From Hemerocallis citrina (Eukaryota > Streptophyta > Magnoliopsida > Asparagales > Asphodelaceae), in the NCBI GenBank assembly GCA_017893485.1, contig CM030368.1, positions 110,615,549 through 110,679,548 on the forward strand: 64,000 bases of DNA. Reading direction: 5' to 3'. The translations under genes and the position numbers were made by a program. The notes below the pieces were generated by a model. It saw only the letters and a list, made by a program, of their open reading frames with translations, made no database searches and was not told where the DNA came from. Below are positions 33,194 to 45,303 of the stretch, in pieces; position 1 is the first letter of the stretch, and the number at the start of each line of letters is the position of its first letter.

Positions 33194-36100
33194 TGTAACC
33201 CCTATTTCTGCAAATACGTATTTTCATAAGTATTTTTCTGTATCTCGATAATTATAAATTGTTGTTGTTAAATTCGTTTTGAGTTTCTTTGTTACAGCAA
33301 TTTTCTAAACAATAATTATAATTATTTTGAATAAACTTTGTTTCCATTTCTACTTGATCAACTAATTGCATTTTAACTCTTAAAGATATTGTTACCATTC
33401 GACGATTTCAACAGAATTCCTATTTTTGTAAAATGATAATATCCTGAGGATTGCTATTATTATTGTTAGTATTTTTATTGTCATTATTATTATTATTGAT
33501 GTTATTAATAGTATTATTATTTTTATTGTCATAGTTATTATTTCTATTTCTTATTGTTAATATGATTATCTATTATTATTATTGGTTATTAAAATAATCC
33601 CTTCTTATTTAATATTTGTGTTTTAATTTGTTTCAAATAATTTACGTAATACAAATTATAATATATCAGATATCTTATTTAATGTATTCGGATTTGTATT
33701 GATCAATTATATTCATGTATAATGTATTTTTATTTTATTTTATTGGATCTATACCCAAATACCCAATAACCCAATATCTCTCTTTTCTCCTATGTATACT
33801 CTAATCTCTTATTCCATAACCCTAATCCTATTATTAAACCCCCTCAGTCGTCATTAGCATCCCCTAATCCATTTTTTTCCTATTACTGTTCATCCCACTC
33901 CATCTCTCTCGCGCTCTCTCCCTGTTTCGCCTTCACCCAACCACATCACTCCCGATCGCCACCTTCCACCACCTCCATTTTCGTCATCACCGTCCCCTCG
34001 TCGACCTCTCCTTCGACCACCATCCCCGTCTCCATCTTCCCTGTCCTCGTCGCCTTCAACCTCCCCCCTTTTGCCGCAGAACCCAAACTCGACCGAACCC
34101 ATTGCTCCCTTGCTGAACCCCCGTCCTCACCTTGCCACCGTGGTTCCCTCGCCGTGCACTCCACCTTCACCCACCGGAGTCTCCTCCTAGCATCGCAGTC
34201 ATCACCGTCCAAGCCGTTCAACCCGTCATCGTCGTCCCCTGTTTTCGAGCAGAAAACAGAATTCGCGCTCTCGTCGTCGGAGTTTGCCTCACCGTCGCTC
34301 TCGCCGTTGACGTCGCTTCCCAACCGCAAAGCATCGTCTTCATCGTCTTCGCGTCACCGCTGTAGTGTCGCACCGCCGCTGGTGTCGCCGAGTCCCGCTC
34401 TCTGTGTGTGTGTGTGTGTGTGTGTGTCGAAGGTTGAAGAAGGAGAGTGATTGGTCGATCCCGGTGTTTGCTATTTTGTCTCGTTGGATCCGTGATCGCT
34501 GTGTGCTGTTTTCCCCTCGATCTGCTGCGTGTGTGGAGTTTCTCTTGCTGTTTGTGTGCTGCTTTGGTTTCTTCGCACGTGTCTCGCTCGTGATCTTGTG
34601 GATCATCGCCCGGGATTCCGATCCCATTATTCTATATTATTTGAATCTGCAATCTAACAGGAAAGTCTCTTCTTGAACTAATATTTTATTTTGTTCAAGT
34701 TTATTTGATCTCTGCAAGTAGATCCAGTCCCTTTCGTTATCATACTGCTTTTGACAATTCTCTTAAGTTTATCGAGGGTTTACACGAGCTAACCCGACAT
34801 ACTCTTAACATCGTACCGTCTCTTTGATCTAAAACCTAGTCCCTAATGTTTCATGCATATGCACTTACATGTAATTAACTATGTTCATGCTATAGACTTG
34901 TTGATGAATTGTATACATGTTAGATTGATTTGATTGATGAATGTACACCATGCCTGTGTAATTGTATCTCAAACATAGAAATATGCATTTTGACACATAG
35001 GATTACTTTGATTACCAATTTGCATGTAATATATGGTTGCATGATTTATATATTGCCCCTTTTATGTAAAACAAATTTCTGGACTACTAATTGTTCCATT
35101 TTGAATCAGATTTTCCACCATGCTACTGTTAGAATTTGAATTAACTTTCTAAACATGAAATTTAGCCTTTGATGTCTAGTTTACTGCCTTTTTTGCAGAT
35201 TTGAATTCCGATGTGTAATCTGTTAGATATCATCATTTTAGTACAGCTGTGTCATAAATTTCAGATTTACAAATGCATGCGCATCTTGCTATTTATTAAT
35301 TTAATTTACCATGCTAACAGTAAAAAAAAAATCTGAAATAAATTTAGTTGAACCTAGACACATGTAGGAATCACCCAGAATTTTTATGGATTTGTTTGAT
35401 GAGTTCTCTGACCTGAAACAATTAGTTGAACACAATCTACTGCATGCTGCCTGAACATAAAACCTGAATAGAATAAAGTTTTCACCCTAGTTCCTGTATA
35501 TTTTATATTCCTTAATTATATTCAATGGAACCGTGTGGAAGTCTACCTTCTAGACCTTCTGACGGATTCAAATTTGCTATTTTGTAGTGACCATAATCCA
35601 TGTTTTAGTACAATAAGGTCATGTTGTCCCGATTGTGTGAATTGTCCTTATATGATGTGTTTGCTTCATGTTTTGTATGTAACGCATAGAAATAGACACA
35701 CTTAGTATCATACAACATTGACACCCTCTTGCATGCTCACATAGGATGAAAATAAACTACTAACAAGCCAGGGTATTATGGATAGACTTGGTAGTGAACG
35801 ATCAGAAAATGTACTCGGTAAGGCCTTATCGTTATATCGTCATGGAAGGAGGAGATTGTCATGGAAGAAGATTATCATGTTATCACGTTATCATGTTACA
35901 CCGAGTACACGATCCGTGAATTCACTATCAGTCTAAAACGTTCACTGTGTGTTTGCGCTGAACCTGTAGTATGGAATGCAGAAGTACGTACACTAGATAG
36001 ACTAATAAAATGATTAATAACCTGCATACTTAATCCTGTATTGAACTTAACTTGACATCATGCATTACATGTGTGATTATTGTAAACATTTGATATTATT

Positions 36101-36615
36101 GTCTGCTCTTTGCTTTGTTCTTTGACTTTGACCCTGTCCATTTTTCTTTGATATTCATGCTTTCCTTTATTCTCTGTTTTCTCTACTTGCCACCCACGAC
36201 TTGCTCTAAGAGCACTCTTTTCTCTCTTTTTAGATCAAGAGCTTACAGGTACCAAAGGAGCAATTTCAGAAGAACTTGGTGAGCAAACTCTCTGAAGATT
36301 GAAGCTGGACTTTAGACTGCTTTAGTTATCTTTTGTTATTTGCATTTTGTACTGCTTTTATCATACTTTGTATTTTTGGGCTTTTATGACCCGAAGTTTG
36401 TTTTTATCCTAGATGTTGGATTATTATTTGGTGAATTTGTTTCATGATTAATTTGGAGTTTATTCATTGTTTATGTGATTATATTCTTCCTGCGTGGTTG
36501 TTTTCTCTTGTATATTGTTGAGTTAGACTGGTACAGCTTATGGATGATGTATAATCATTCGCTGGGCCTTCGTTAAATGCTCGTATTCCCGTATTTTGGG
36601 AAGCGGGGCGTGACA
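33194..36615 (+). mobile_element. Complete 3' LTR I (3.42 kb)
   Basis: The LTR runs from TGTAACCCCTATTTC to GGGGCGTGACA. In order it has a TTA-rich zone, an ACCCAAATACCCAATAACCC zone, a C/T-rich GC island (33890-34450) with a TG microsatellite at 34403-34427, and a longer conserved second half shared with 21080-21660, 27048-27856 and 29421-30704. The last 100 bases are shared with the LARD LTRs, which puts both in one family. Small frames in the GC island differ between copies and are not genes. Confidence 0.85.
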
Positions 36616-37105
36616 TATGGAGTATAAGAAACTAATATACATGTATAAGAGTGTGTTGATGCTTGTAGATATATATATGTAATACGGAGTTGTAATATTT
36701 AGATTTTAGGAGCTATGCTGATATTGATATATGTATGGGTATGTATGATATATGATGAGATAAAAAACATGGTACGTGTATGACATGTGATTATATGATG
36801 TGTTAATAGGATGGAAATAATGGCAAGGTGTATATACGATACGTAATAATATGGTGTGATAATGTGATGTGATAATATGATGAAATGAATGATATGGTGT
36901 ATGTATGATATGCGGGTGATAAAATAAAAATTTTATGTGAGAATATGATGTGAAACTTGCATGGTGTGTGTATGACGTGTGGGTGAATATGATGTGAAAT
37001 TTGCATAGTGTGTGTATGATGTGTGGGTGATACATGATAATTTTATTGGTATATGCATATTATGCGATAAAAGATAAGGTGAATAACATGGTGCATATCG
37101 GTTAT

Positions 37106-37109
<4 letters not shown>

Positions 37110-37172
<63 letters not shown>
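37110..37172. repeat. (AT)n microsatellite
   Basis: An almost pure AT run of about 60 bases lies inside the truncated LTR II. Confidence 0.95.
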
Positions 37173-37173
<1 letters not shown>

Positions 37174-37177
37174 TAAA

Positions 37178-37340
37178 ATGATGAGATGATATGTGATGCA
37201 TAAGACCTGTATAGCAGTGATATGTGTATTTGATGCGATGAGATGATATGTGATGCATAAGACCTGTATAGCAGTGATATGTGTATTTGATGCGTAAGAC
37301 CTGTATGGCAGCGATGTGTATTTGATACGTAAGACCTGTA
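37178..37340. repeat. Tandem TAAGACCTGTAT repeats
   Basis: A unit of about 60 bp (TGATGCATAAGACCTGTATA, GCAGTGATATGTGTATTTG) is repeated once almost exactly and followed by two shorter units of about 43 bp ending in the same motif. Confidence 0.85.
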
Positions 37341-37479
37341 TGGCAGCGATCTATGTATAGACAGAGCTATCGGCTCTAGTTTTGATGGGGGCTTAAGACC
37401 CTTGGTGGGTAGTGATCTGTATTTTGATTGAGCTATCAGCTTCAGTTGTGTGATGACATGGGCACTGGTCGAAAAATAA

Positions 37480-39520
37480 AATGAATAGTGTGTAATGAAA
37501 AGGAAAATGAGAAAGTGGAGAAAGCATATAATATGAAATTAGAATGAGAAAGTAGAGAAAACATATGATGTGAAATGAGAATGAGAAAGTAGAAAAGGCA
37601 TATGATGTGAAATGAGAATGAGAAATTAAAGCAAGTGTATTATGAGTTGAGAATAAAGAGTAAAATAAGTTATATTATAAGATGAGATTGAGAAAGTAAA
37701 TAAACTTTATGATATGAAATGAATATGATAAAGTATAGAAAGTGTTTAATACGAAATGAGAATGAAAAAGTAAGGGAATTATATGTGTGGATTAATATGA
37801 ATAAAATGAAGAAACTGTATTATGGGAATGAATATGAGAAGTAAAGAAAATGTATTATGCATTATACGAATAAAAGTGAGGAAGAATGTATTTGAATGAA
37901 AATGAAAGGTGAAGAAATTGTGTTATGTGAATATCTATGAAAAGAGAAGAAAATATGTATGAGAATGAATATGAAAAGTGAAGGAATTCTGTATGTAAAT
38001 TAATATGAAAAGTAAAAGAAAATGTGTATGTATTTTACGAATGAAAAGTAAAGTCATATGTACTAGGAGTGTGAAACATGAAGTAAAATATATTATGTGA
38101 AGAATAATATAAGTAAGTGGTATTAGGTGATGAGAATGGTTATTAAAGTAAAATATGGTATGATATGAGTGATGCATCTTGGAATTGTGTCGAGGAATTA
38201 CTCGCCCGCTATTTCCATGGAAATGGTGGGAACAACCTACCTTGGCACAACTCCTAGGGTGAATCGGTGGGTTGTTGATGTGATAGTTGATTGTGAAATG
38301 AAAATGAATAGTAAAGTGAATTGTAAGATAAAAATGAAAATAAAGTAAAATAATAACCGAGCTATCGGCTTGAGATGTGATGTTATATTACCCAAGTTCT
38401 ACTTGAAATGCGGTGATTATTACCCAGGCTATCGACTTTGGGGTGCGGTGTTATATTATCCAAACTAAGTTTGGGGTGTGATATATTATCAAATATAAAT
38501 GAAAGTAAAGTAAATTGTACTATGAGATGTAAATGAAAATGAAAGAAAGATATATTGAATAAGAATGAGAAGTAACTTGAGTTGTATGATGAGGTAAAAA
38601 TAAATTATAAAACCAAATATATGATAAAATGAGAATAAGCATTCCAATAAGTTATATGATGAAATTAGAATGAAAAGAAGGTAAATTGTTATATATATAA
38701 TAAGAGGGAAGGTGAATGTATTACGAAATGTTATGAGATGTGTTATAAGATATGATTGAATGTGATGATATGCGATAAAATAAATACATGTGATGAGATG
38801 CGAGGAAAATGTATGTGATATAATTGATTGAATGAATGTGAAGTTATGTGATGAGAATAAATATCAATATGTTGTAAGATTGATAAGTGTGATGTTATAT
38901 AATATGAGAATGAGAAAGAAAATATATATGAATAAAGATGAGTACGAAAGACTATGAGTCATGAGTATGTAAATGAAAATGAATGGTAAATGAAGTATGT
39001 GGTTAAATAAGTATAAAAAATGAAGAACCTGCATTACGTGATTATATATGAAAATAAAGAAATTGTGAAATGAAAATATTTATGAAAAGAGGAACATTTG
39101 TGCTATGCGATTAAATATGAAAAGGGAAGGAATTATCTATGTAAATTAATATGATGGGGTATGTATGAGTATAACCATGAAAGAATCATGTACTTAAAAA
39201 TTAATGCGAATAACTCGAAGAAATTGTGGTATGGAAAAGAGTATGAGAAGTAAAGAAAGTGTGTATGTATGATATAATAGTATATGAATGAAAAGTAAGG
39301 AAAAATGTGATATTAGTGTGAAGCACAAGGTGAAGTGTATTATATGATAATAGTGAAGTTTATTATGTGATGAATATGGGAATGATTTCAAAACTAAAGA
39401 TAATTTGTGGTATGAGTTGATATAAGTTGATATGCCTTGGAATTGTGTAGAGAAACTACTCCCCGCTGTTTTCATGGAAATGGTGGGAACTATCCGTCGA
39501 GACACAATTTCAAGATAGTG
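37480..39520. repeat. Degenerate GAATGAGAAAGTA repeat field with a duplicated 85-bp landmark
   Basis: Motifs such as AAATGAGAATGAGAAAGTA recur every 40-60 bases. A distinct landmark (TTGGAATTGTGT..., CATGGAAATGGTGGGAAC) occurs at 38178-38260 and again at 39432-39510, showing that about 1.25 kb of the LTR was duplicated. Confidence 0.65.
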
Positions 39521-40385
39521 AGAGTAGATATAGATATGTAGATAGGTGCAGATTCAGAATGGTACTTTGGTGCAAAGTCATTTTTATGATGTTTTATATT
39601 CAAATTTCAGGTTAACTTAATTATCAGGATAAGTTCTTTCAATTTTCTTTATATAGTTTAATTTATTTGCCTAACTAGTAAATTATACTCACACCAGATA
39701 TAGCTAACCCCTGTTATTTTCTGGGGGTTAGGGGAGTCCCTCCCTGAGGGTGAATGACCCTAACTCTCCTGCAGGTTCTGATAGCAGCGAGGTGAGATAG
39801 TTGTTGTAGTTTGGTAATTATACTTTTGCTCGTAGTAAAATGAAATATATGTATGTATGTATTATATGTAGAAATGAGAGTAGAATGATGTATTATATTG
39901 TATTATGGAAGATTGTGTGTATAACTGTAAGAGATAATATATCTATAGTGCCGTGACATAGTATGAAAGCCCGTACCCACCTCGTTGTGGAGTACTGGGT
40001 TTCATGGTTGGTTTTTGAAAGGTTTTTCTAAAGTTTTTCTAAAACACATATATGTTTTCAAAAGACATTTTGGTTTTTAATTTGTATCTTGCATGTTATG
40101 AAGAATTATGCCCTCAGAGCCGTATATATTATTGCATGTGTGATGTTGAATGACTTGGCCTGGGGAGGATTGATATATATTACAGGTACCTTGATTTTGT
40201 AATTGTTTATAGATTTCCGTAAAGAATATCTGTAAAATGGCTAATATTTCAGGGGAAACTCTGCCGAAATTTTCAATAAAAAATATATGAATATTTTTCT
40301 AAGTAAGAAATGGTGTAGATAAGTAATAGATTAAGTTAGTGAACATTTGAATAAGGAATAGTTAAAAAAAAATTGGGGTGTTACA

Positions 40386-40585
40386 CTACCCCTCACACGA
40401 CAGGCGCCCTCCTCGCCTCCGACCCACCTCCCACGTTCCATCCTCGCATCAGACTCACCTTCGACCCGCCTCCCGCTCCCTCCCTTTCTCTGAGTAGCCT
40501 CCTGCGCCCCCGTGCCCTCCTCGCCTCCGACGCTGTCGTCTCTTTCGCCGTTTCGAACCACCGCGTTCATCAGGACAATATTTCA
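40386..40585. other. C/T-rich segment, possible gene or leader fragment
   Basis: The composition (CCTCCTCGCCTCCGAC repeated) is very unlike its AT-rich neighbours. It could be a 5' exon or leader captured by a transposon or another LTR GC island. No domain is recognisable in any frame. Confidence 0.3.
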
Positions 40586-40597
40586 GGTGGAATTAGG

Positions 40598-41375
40598 GAA
40601 GAGTATGGGTTGAAAACAGGAATGATTGCGATGTCAGCTTTAAGAATGAGATTTGGTGAGGTTTCTTCTACTTTTTTGTCTTTGCTATTGTCTCATGGAT
40701 ATTTGAATAGGAACTCTTGAAAAACTAGAAATCTGGTACTTAATTTGTAAAACTGTGTTTTACTCATCAACTGTTCGATGAAATGCTTACGTAGCATACA
40801 AGGTGTTTGTGAAAATACTTTTGAGAAATTTTACTTAACTAAAAGAATTGTATCTATGTATGGTTTATGTATTAATTTTTTAAATCCCAATTTACTACAT
40901 CATTTTATTTTCAATTTCTAATTTTTATTTTTGAGATCCTGAACTTTGCATTTGGGAAAGAGTACAGATTGAATATCGGAATGATTGTGGTGTTAGATTC
41001 AAGAATGAGATTTGCTAAGGTTGCTTCAATGTTTTTCTTTTTGCTATTGCCTCATGCATATTTGAATAGGAAACACTTGAAAACTAAGAAATTTTGTACT
41101 TAATTTGTAGAACTGTGCTTTGCTTATCAAGTGTTCGATGAAATGTCTATGTAGTACGTAATGTGTTTGTGAAAAATATTTTTGATGAATTTTGCTTAAC
41201 TAAATCAGTTTTATCAATGTGTGGTGTATGTATTAATTTCTAAAACCCTAATTTACTAGCTGGTTTCATTTTCAATTTATTATTCGTGTTTTCAAAATTT
41301 CCAAATTTGGATTTGGGGAAAAGTATGGGTTAAATACGGGGATGATTGCAATGTTGGACCCAAGATGAGATTTCG
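40598..41375. repeat. About 360-bp tandem repeat, two full copies and a start
   Basis: The landmark GAATGATTG followed by AGAATGAGATTTGGTGAGG (or variants) is found near 40619, 40978 and 41340. The first two units share about 270 further bases, including CATGCATATTTGAATAGGAA and TCGATGAAATG. Frames do not persist between copies. Confidence 0.75.
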
Positions 41376-41604
41376 TAAGGAGAGAGGTGGCGGAAGGCAA
41401 GGTGTGGTGGACAGAGATGTGGAAGGGGATGTTAGAGATAGGGACATCGCAGAGATCGAGGAAGATAGAGACGCATGAGAAGAGGGAGGAATTGAGGGCA
41501 ACGTCGGAGAGGGTGTGGATTTGGGAGGGGGAGGGGGAGGGGAGGGAGGGAAGGGTCGAGATGAGGTGGACCAGAGTCTGCGTGTTGCCGATCAGAATGT
41601 ACAC
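41272..41604 (-). pseudogene. Unrecognised open frame, possible captured gene fragment
   Basis: The 110-codon frame begins MYILIGNTQTLVHLISTLPS, has a Ser/Pro-rich patch, then SSLFSCVSIFLDLCDVPISN and SHLGSNIAIIPVFNPYFSPN. The composition is more protein-like than the low-complexity frames around it, yet the family is not recognised. Its last part overlaps the 360-bp tandem repeat, so it is a mosaic at best. It lies about 430 bases left of a Helitron-like 3' end and could be captured host sequence. Coding status is doubtful. Confidence 0.3.
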
Positions 41605-42035
41605 AATTGTCGGATTGTGCGCGTATTTTTTAGGGTTAAAGTTTACTAAACTATATCCTTGAAGATAAAATTTCTCTCAATTATCTCAATTTTTTTTAGA
41701 GTTCCATATAATTTTATAATTCCCTCAAAATTATTTTAGTCTGTGCAATTTGCTCAAGGCAACACTAGTAATAAATGATAATAAAAAAGAAGCGTGTGTG
41801 TCATCTTATTGGCCAAGGGGACATCCGTGTGATTGAAGACAAAGATGTTTACGGAATTGCTCTAATTTTAAAAACTTTATTATGTAAACAAGCAAATAAA
41901 TAATCTTAAAATAAAATATAATGGAATATACTTCCTTGCATAGTATATGTTTACTATCAAGATTCTATTAATAAAAAAAATTTGTTATCATGATTTACAG
42001 ATCTGTTACTAATGCACCTTAAGAGAAATGACCCG

Positions 42036-42063
42036 CCCATGCATCGCATGGGTAAATTGCTAG
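42036..42063 (+). mobile_element. Helitron-like 3' end
   Basis: CCCATGC-ATC-GCATGGG is a perfect 7-bp hairpin followed after seven bases by CTAG, the order of a Helitron 3' terminus. The next base is G instead of the expected T, and no TC start was found upstream. Confidence 0.45.
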
Positions 42064-42079
42064 GTTTTTTTTACTATAA

Positions 42080-42420
42080 TTGGTTTACAACGGTTCTTTA
42101 ACAGTGTTAATCATCAAACTAGTAACCAATCTTAATAAATACATGGTGGCATCTAAAGAGGCGAAGGATCATGATGGTCCTTGGCATGACGGACATGACC
42201 CGAACCCCTCTGCAATAGAGCAAGTGATGGGATTAGTACTGGCACTGGCACTGGCACTGGCACTGGTGATAGAGGTAGAGGGAGGAGAAAGAGGAGGAGC
42301 AATCGACACTAGTGGTAAGGCTGAAAGTGGAGATGGAGGGAAGGATTGGGGTGGAGATGGAGAAGGAGAAAGAGGGAAATGAACCAACATTGATAGTGGG
42401 CATGAAAGTGGAAGTACCAA
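42080..42420. other. Unassigned segment with GGCACT repeats
   Basis: A hexanucleotide run (GGCACT, about four copies near 42240-42265) and GA-rich sequence keep frames open on both strands. No domain is recognised. Confidence 0.35.
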
Positions 42421-42663
42421 CTATCTGCTTAAATTCAAGCAATTGCCCTAAAATCACTTTACACTTAAATTCGGCCAACTGCATAAAAAATTTCAACCAT
42501 GTAATTAGAACTTCATACTTTATCAACCCTCCACTTAAAATTTGATAATTTCTTATTAAAAAAGAATCTCTCATGCTAGATAACTGATATCAATGAGACT
42601 CGTTGAAAAAATTCATACATGTAATGCGTTAAAAGTGATTGGAACATGTAGCATATTGTAAAA

Positions 42664-44431
42664 CTAGGTTTGCCCGTTGACACGTGCCTACGGCACGTCT
42701 TCGAAACAGTGTACTTGATTTGATTATATAAAATAGTTTTGGAGGTCCAGCAAATTAATTATAGTAGCAAACATATTATATGAGAAAGCAGTATATCTAC
42801 CTTTAAGCTCCACTATCGCCTTCTTGATCATTAGCTTGAACTTACCTGGAATACATATAGTTTGTTAGAAACACTGCATAAAAGTTTTTTTTAATTTCAG
42901 CATCATTTTTAGATACTTGTAATAGTTATGCAAGGACATTATCATATAGATTTTATAGAGCTTACTCTAATCCCATAACCACTATGAGCATGTCTAAATA
43001 CAATGGTAACACAAGTACATGTGTGAAGGTATCCACAATACCAATAATCTAAATATTTATTTGTGTGAGACTCAATTTGCAATTGAAATACCTCTTATTA
43101 TTATTTCAACCAAAATGAAATACATGAAGTTTCCAAAATACTAATCCAAGTTTTCTTTTATCTCCACTGTGTCTCCCCATTGTACCTTTATAAAAAAAAT
43201 TAAAATGGATAAATAATAAATTTACTTTAGCTGTCTTTCTTGAGTTTGCACCATTCACTGGTAAACTCCAGTCATCCCAATCCTATATATCTAAACATAC
43301 ACTAAAAGTTTTTATATGTTATGTTATCCATGGTTTCTAATAACCAGTGAAGGAAACACTTCACGATAGTATTTTCTCTTATAGTAAAGAAATTAATGTT
43401 GCATATTTGCCAAGTTATTTTATGTTGTTAGTCAGCTTACTTGCCCTGCAATGATTTGGAAGCCCAAATTGAGGCCACCAAATAATCCATCTCTCACTTG
43501 CATACACCTTAAATCAAAACCAATAAAAAACTCATCAAATAAATCACCAAATTAAAATTTTTTAAACCCAAAAATAAAATAATCATACCGCTCTGAACTT
43601 AAATTCCATGCACACACAAAATTCAAGTCAGCAAAAAACTGAGTAATTCCCTGCACACAAAAAATAAAAAATTAGAATGAGAATTCGGTTAATGAAATGA
43701 AATTAGAGTCATCGCATCGCATATAAAGACTCTAGATTTGATGGAGGAGAGTCGCTGATACGGAGTCACTTGATATTCGCGCTCGATTTGGTGGAAGGGA
43801 GTCACCGATATGGAATCAGCAGCGGATTAAATATCGGCGACGACCTCTTGATTGGGGTCGACATTGGATTCAGATTTGGATTTGCTTTGAGATTTTCAAA
43901 TTTTCAAAATTTCAAAATTTTTAAAATTTTAAAATTTTAAAATTTTAAAATTTTTAATTATTAATTTTTTAATTTTTAATTTTATTTTTATTTAACTTTT
44001 TAAATTTTTTTTTAAATTTCTAAAATTTTTATAATTTTTTTTTAATTTTTTAATTTTTAAATATTTAAAAAATTATATATTTTTTTAAAAAAAAATTAAT
44101 TTTTTGATTTTTTTAATAAACTTTTTTTATAAGTTTTTGATTTTTTTTGAATTATTTTTAATTTTTGAATTTTTTTTTTTTTTTTAGTTTTTAAATTTTT
44201 TATTTTTTAAAAAAATTAAAAATTTTTATTTTCTTAATTTTTTGAATAGAAGAGAGAGAGAGATAATTAAATAAATAAATGTGGTGTTTTGGGTGGAGGA
44301 TTTGAATTTGAGTTTTGGGAGAAAACTTTTGGGGGAAAAAATATTTCTCAGGATGTTAGATCTGGGCCTTTAATTTTGAGAGGATTGAAGAAGAGCCACT
44401 TGATAGCTTTCTTTGTATTTTATTATATAGA
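42664..44431 (-). mobile_element. Non-autonomous Helitron, 1.77 kb
   Basis: On the minus strand it starts TCTATATAATAAAATACAAA at 44431 and ends CAACGGGCAAACCTAG at 42664. The terminal hairpin is ACGTGCC-GTA-GGCACGT just upstream of the end. Flanking bases are A (42663) and T (44432), as for Helitron integration. No Rep/helicase coding is present. The inside holds an extreme A/T homopolymer zone at 43880-44240 with repeats of AAAATTTTAA. It is probably mobilised in trans by an autonomous Helitron. Confidence 0.75.
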
Positions 44432-44645
44432 TAAGTTGCCAGTCAATTATTACCTATAGGATGTACATATGTTTTGAACAATTCTTAATGAGAGATCAAC
44501 GAAGATTGGTTTGATAGAAAGTGGAGAAATATCTATTTGTTTGATGAAAAGTGGAGAAATCTATAAAAATAATATGGTCCACATTAAATTTAAAAAAGTG
44601 TTTAAAATTCCAACGCTCTTTATAAATTCAACAATCTCTTTTAAC

Positions 44646-45303
44646 TTTTGGGGATTTTCTAGAAAAGACACTCATGATTTTTAAAATTCCAAACAACACA
44701 CTCAATTCATATTGTTATATACAACATCCATAATGTTGGACTCACTCCAAAAACAACACTTTGTTAAAGTTTGTTAGTTTAGTTGTAGTTAAAAGCCAAC
44801 AATGATTGGCAAATTACTAGCATACTTTCAATTAAATATACTCCATTTATATCCCACTTTAGTTTAGTCTAAAGATAAGAAATGAGAAGTTCGACATAAA
44901 TTTGAGTTTTTACTGATAAAAAGTAAATGTGGTCAATCTAGAGTAACAAATTGGGGAAGCACTAAAATCATGGAGATGAAGATCCGTAAGGTTGAAGGAA
45001 AATAGAGAAGGAGTTTCTAGGAAAAATGAGAAGGATTGTCAATTGTTTGGATAGAATGGAAAAGGAGGGTGTTTCTCAGATATTATAACTAAGACATCTG
45101 ATTAAGTGAAAGAGATAAGTAATTTAGACATTCTACTCTCCTCCCATTAGAGTTAACAGAATATTTACCCTTTGTTTTATCACCAGACAACTCAAGTGAT
45201 GTTTTGGAGTGGTTCAACATTGTGGGTGTTGTGTATGAAATAGTGAATTGTGAGTGCCTTGTTTGGAACTTAAAGAATTGTGAGTACCTTTTTTGAAAAA
45301 ATC
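44646..45303. mobile_element. DNA element with about 110-bp terminal inverted repeats (MULE-like)
   Basis: 44646-44765 (GGATTTTCTAGAAAAGACACTC ..., CCAAACAACACACTCAATTC) is matched, with roughly one in five to six bases changed, by the inverse of 45196-45303. Long TIRs beginning GGATTTT and holding a 'xACTC' motif are typical of Mutator-like MITEs. A 9-bp target duplication was not found. The central 430 bases are non-coding. Confidence 0.5.

Larger units (their letters stand above)
36616..40385 (+). mobile_element. 5'-truncated LTR II, plus strand
   Basis: 39690-39790 (ACTCACACCAGATATAGCTA, GGGGGTTAGGGGAGTCC) and 40110-40200 match 4530-4620 and 4140-4230 of the minus-strand LTR II. The end GGGGTGTTACA at 40385 is the LTR terminus. 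No PBS follows, so it is a 3' or solo LTR. The TGTAAC start and GC island are missing; the element begins directly after the LTR I end at 36615. Confidence 0.7.
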
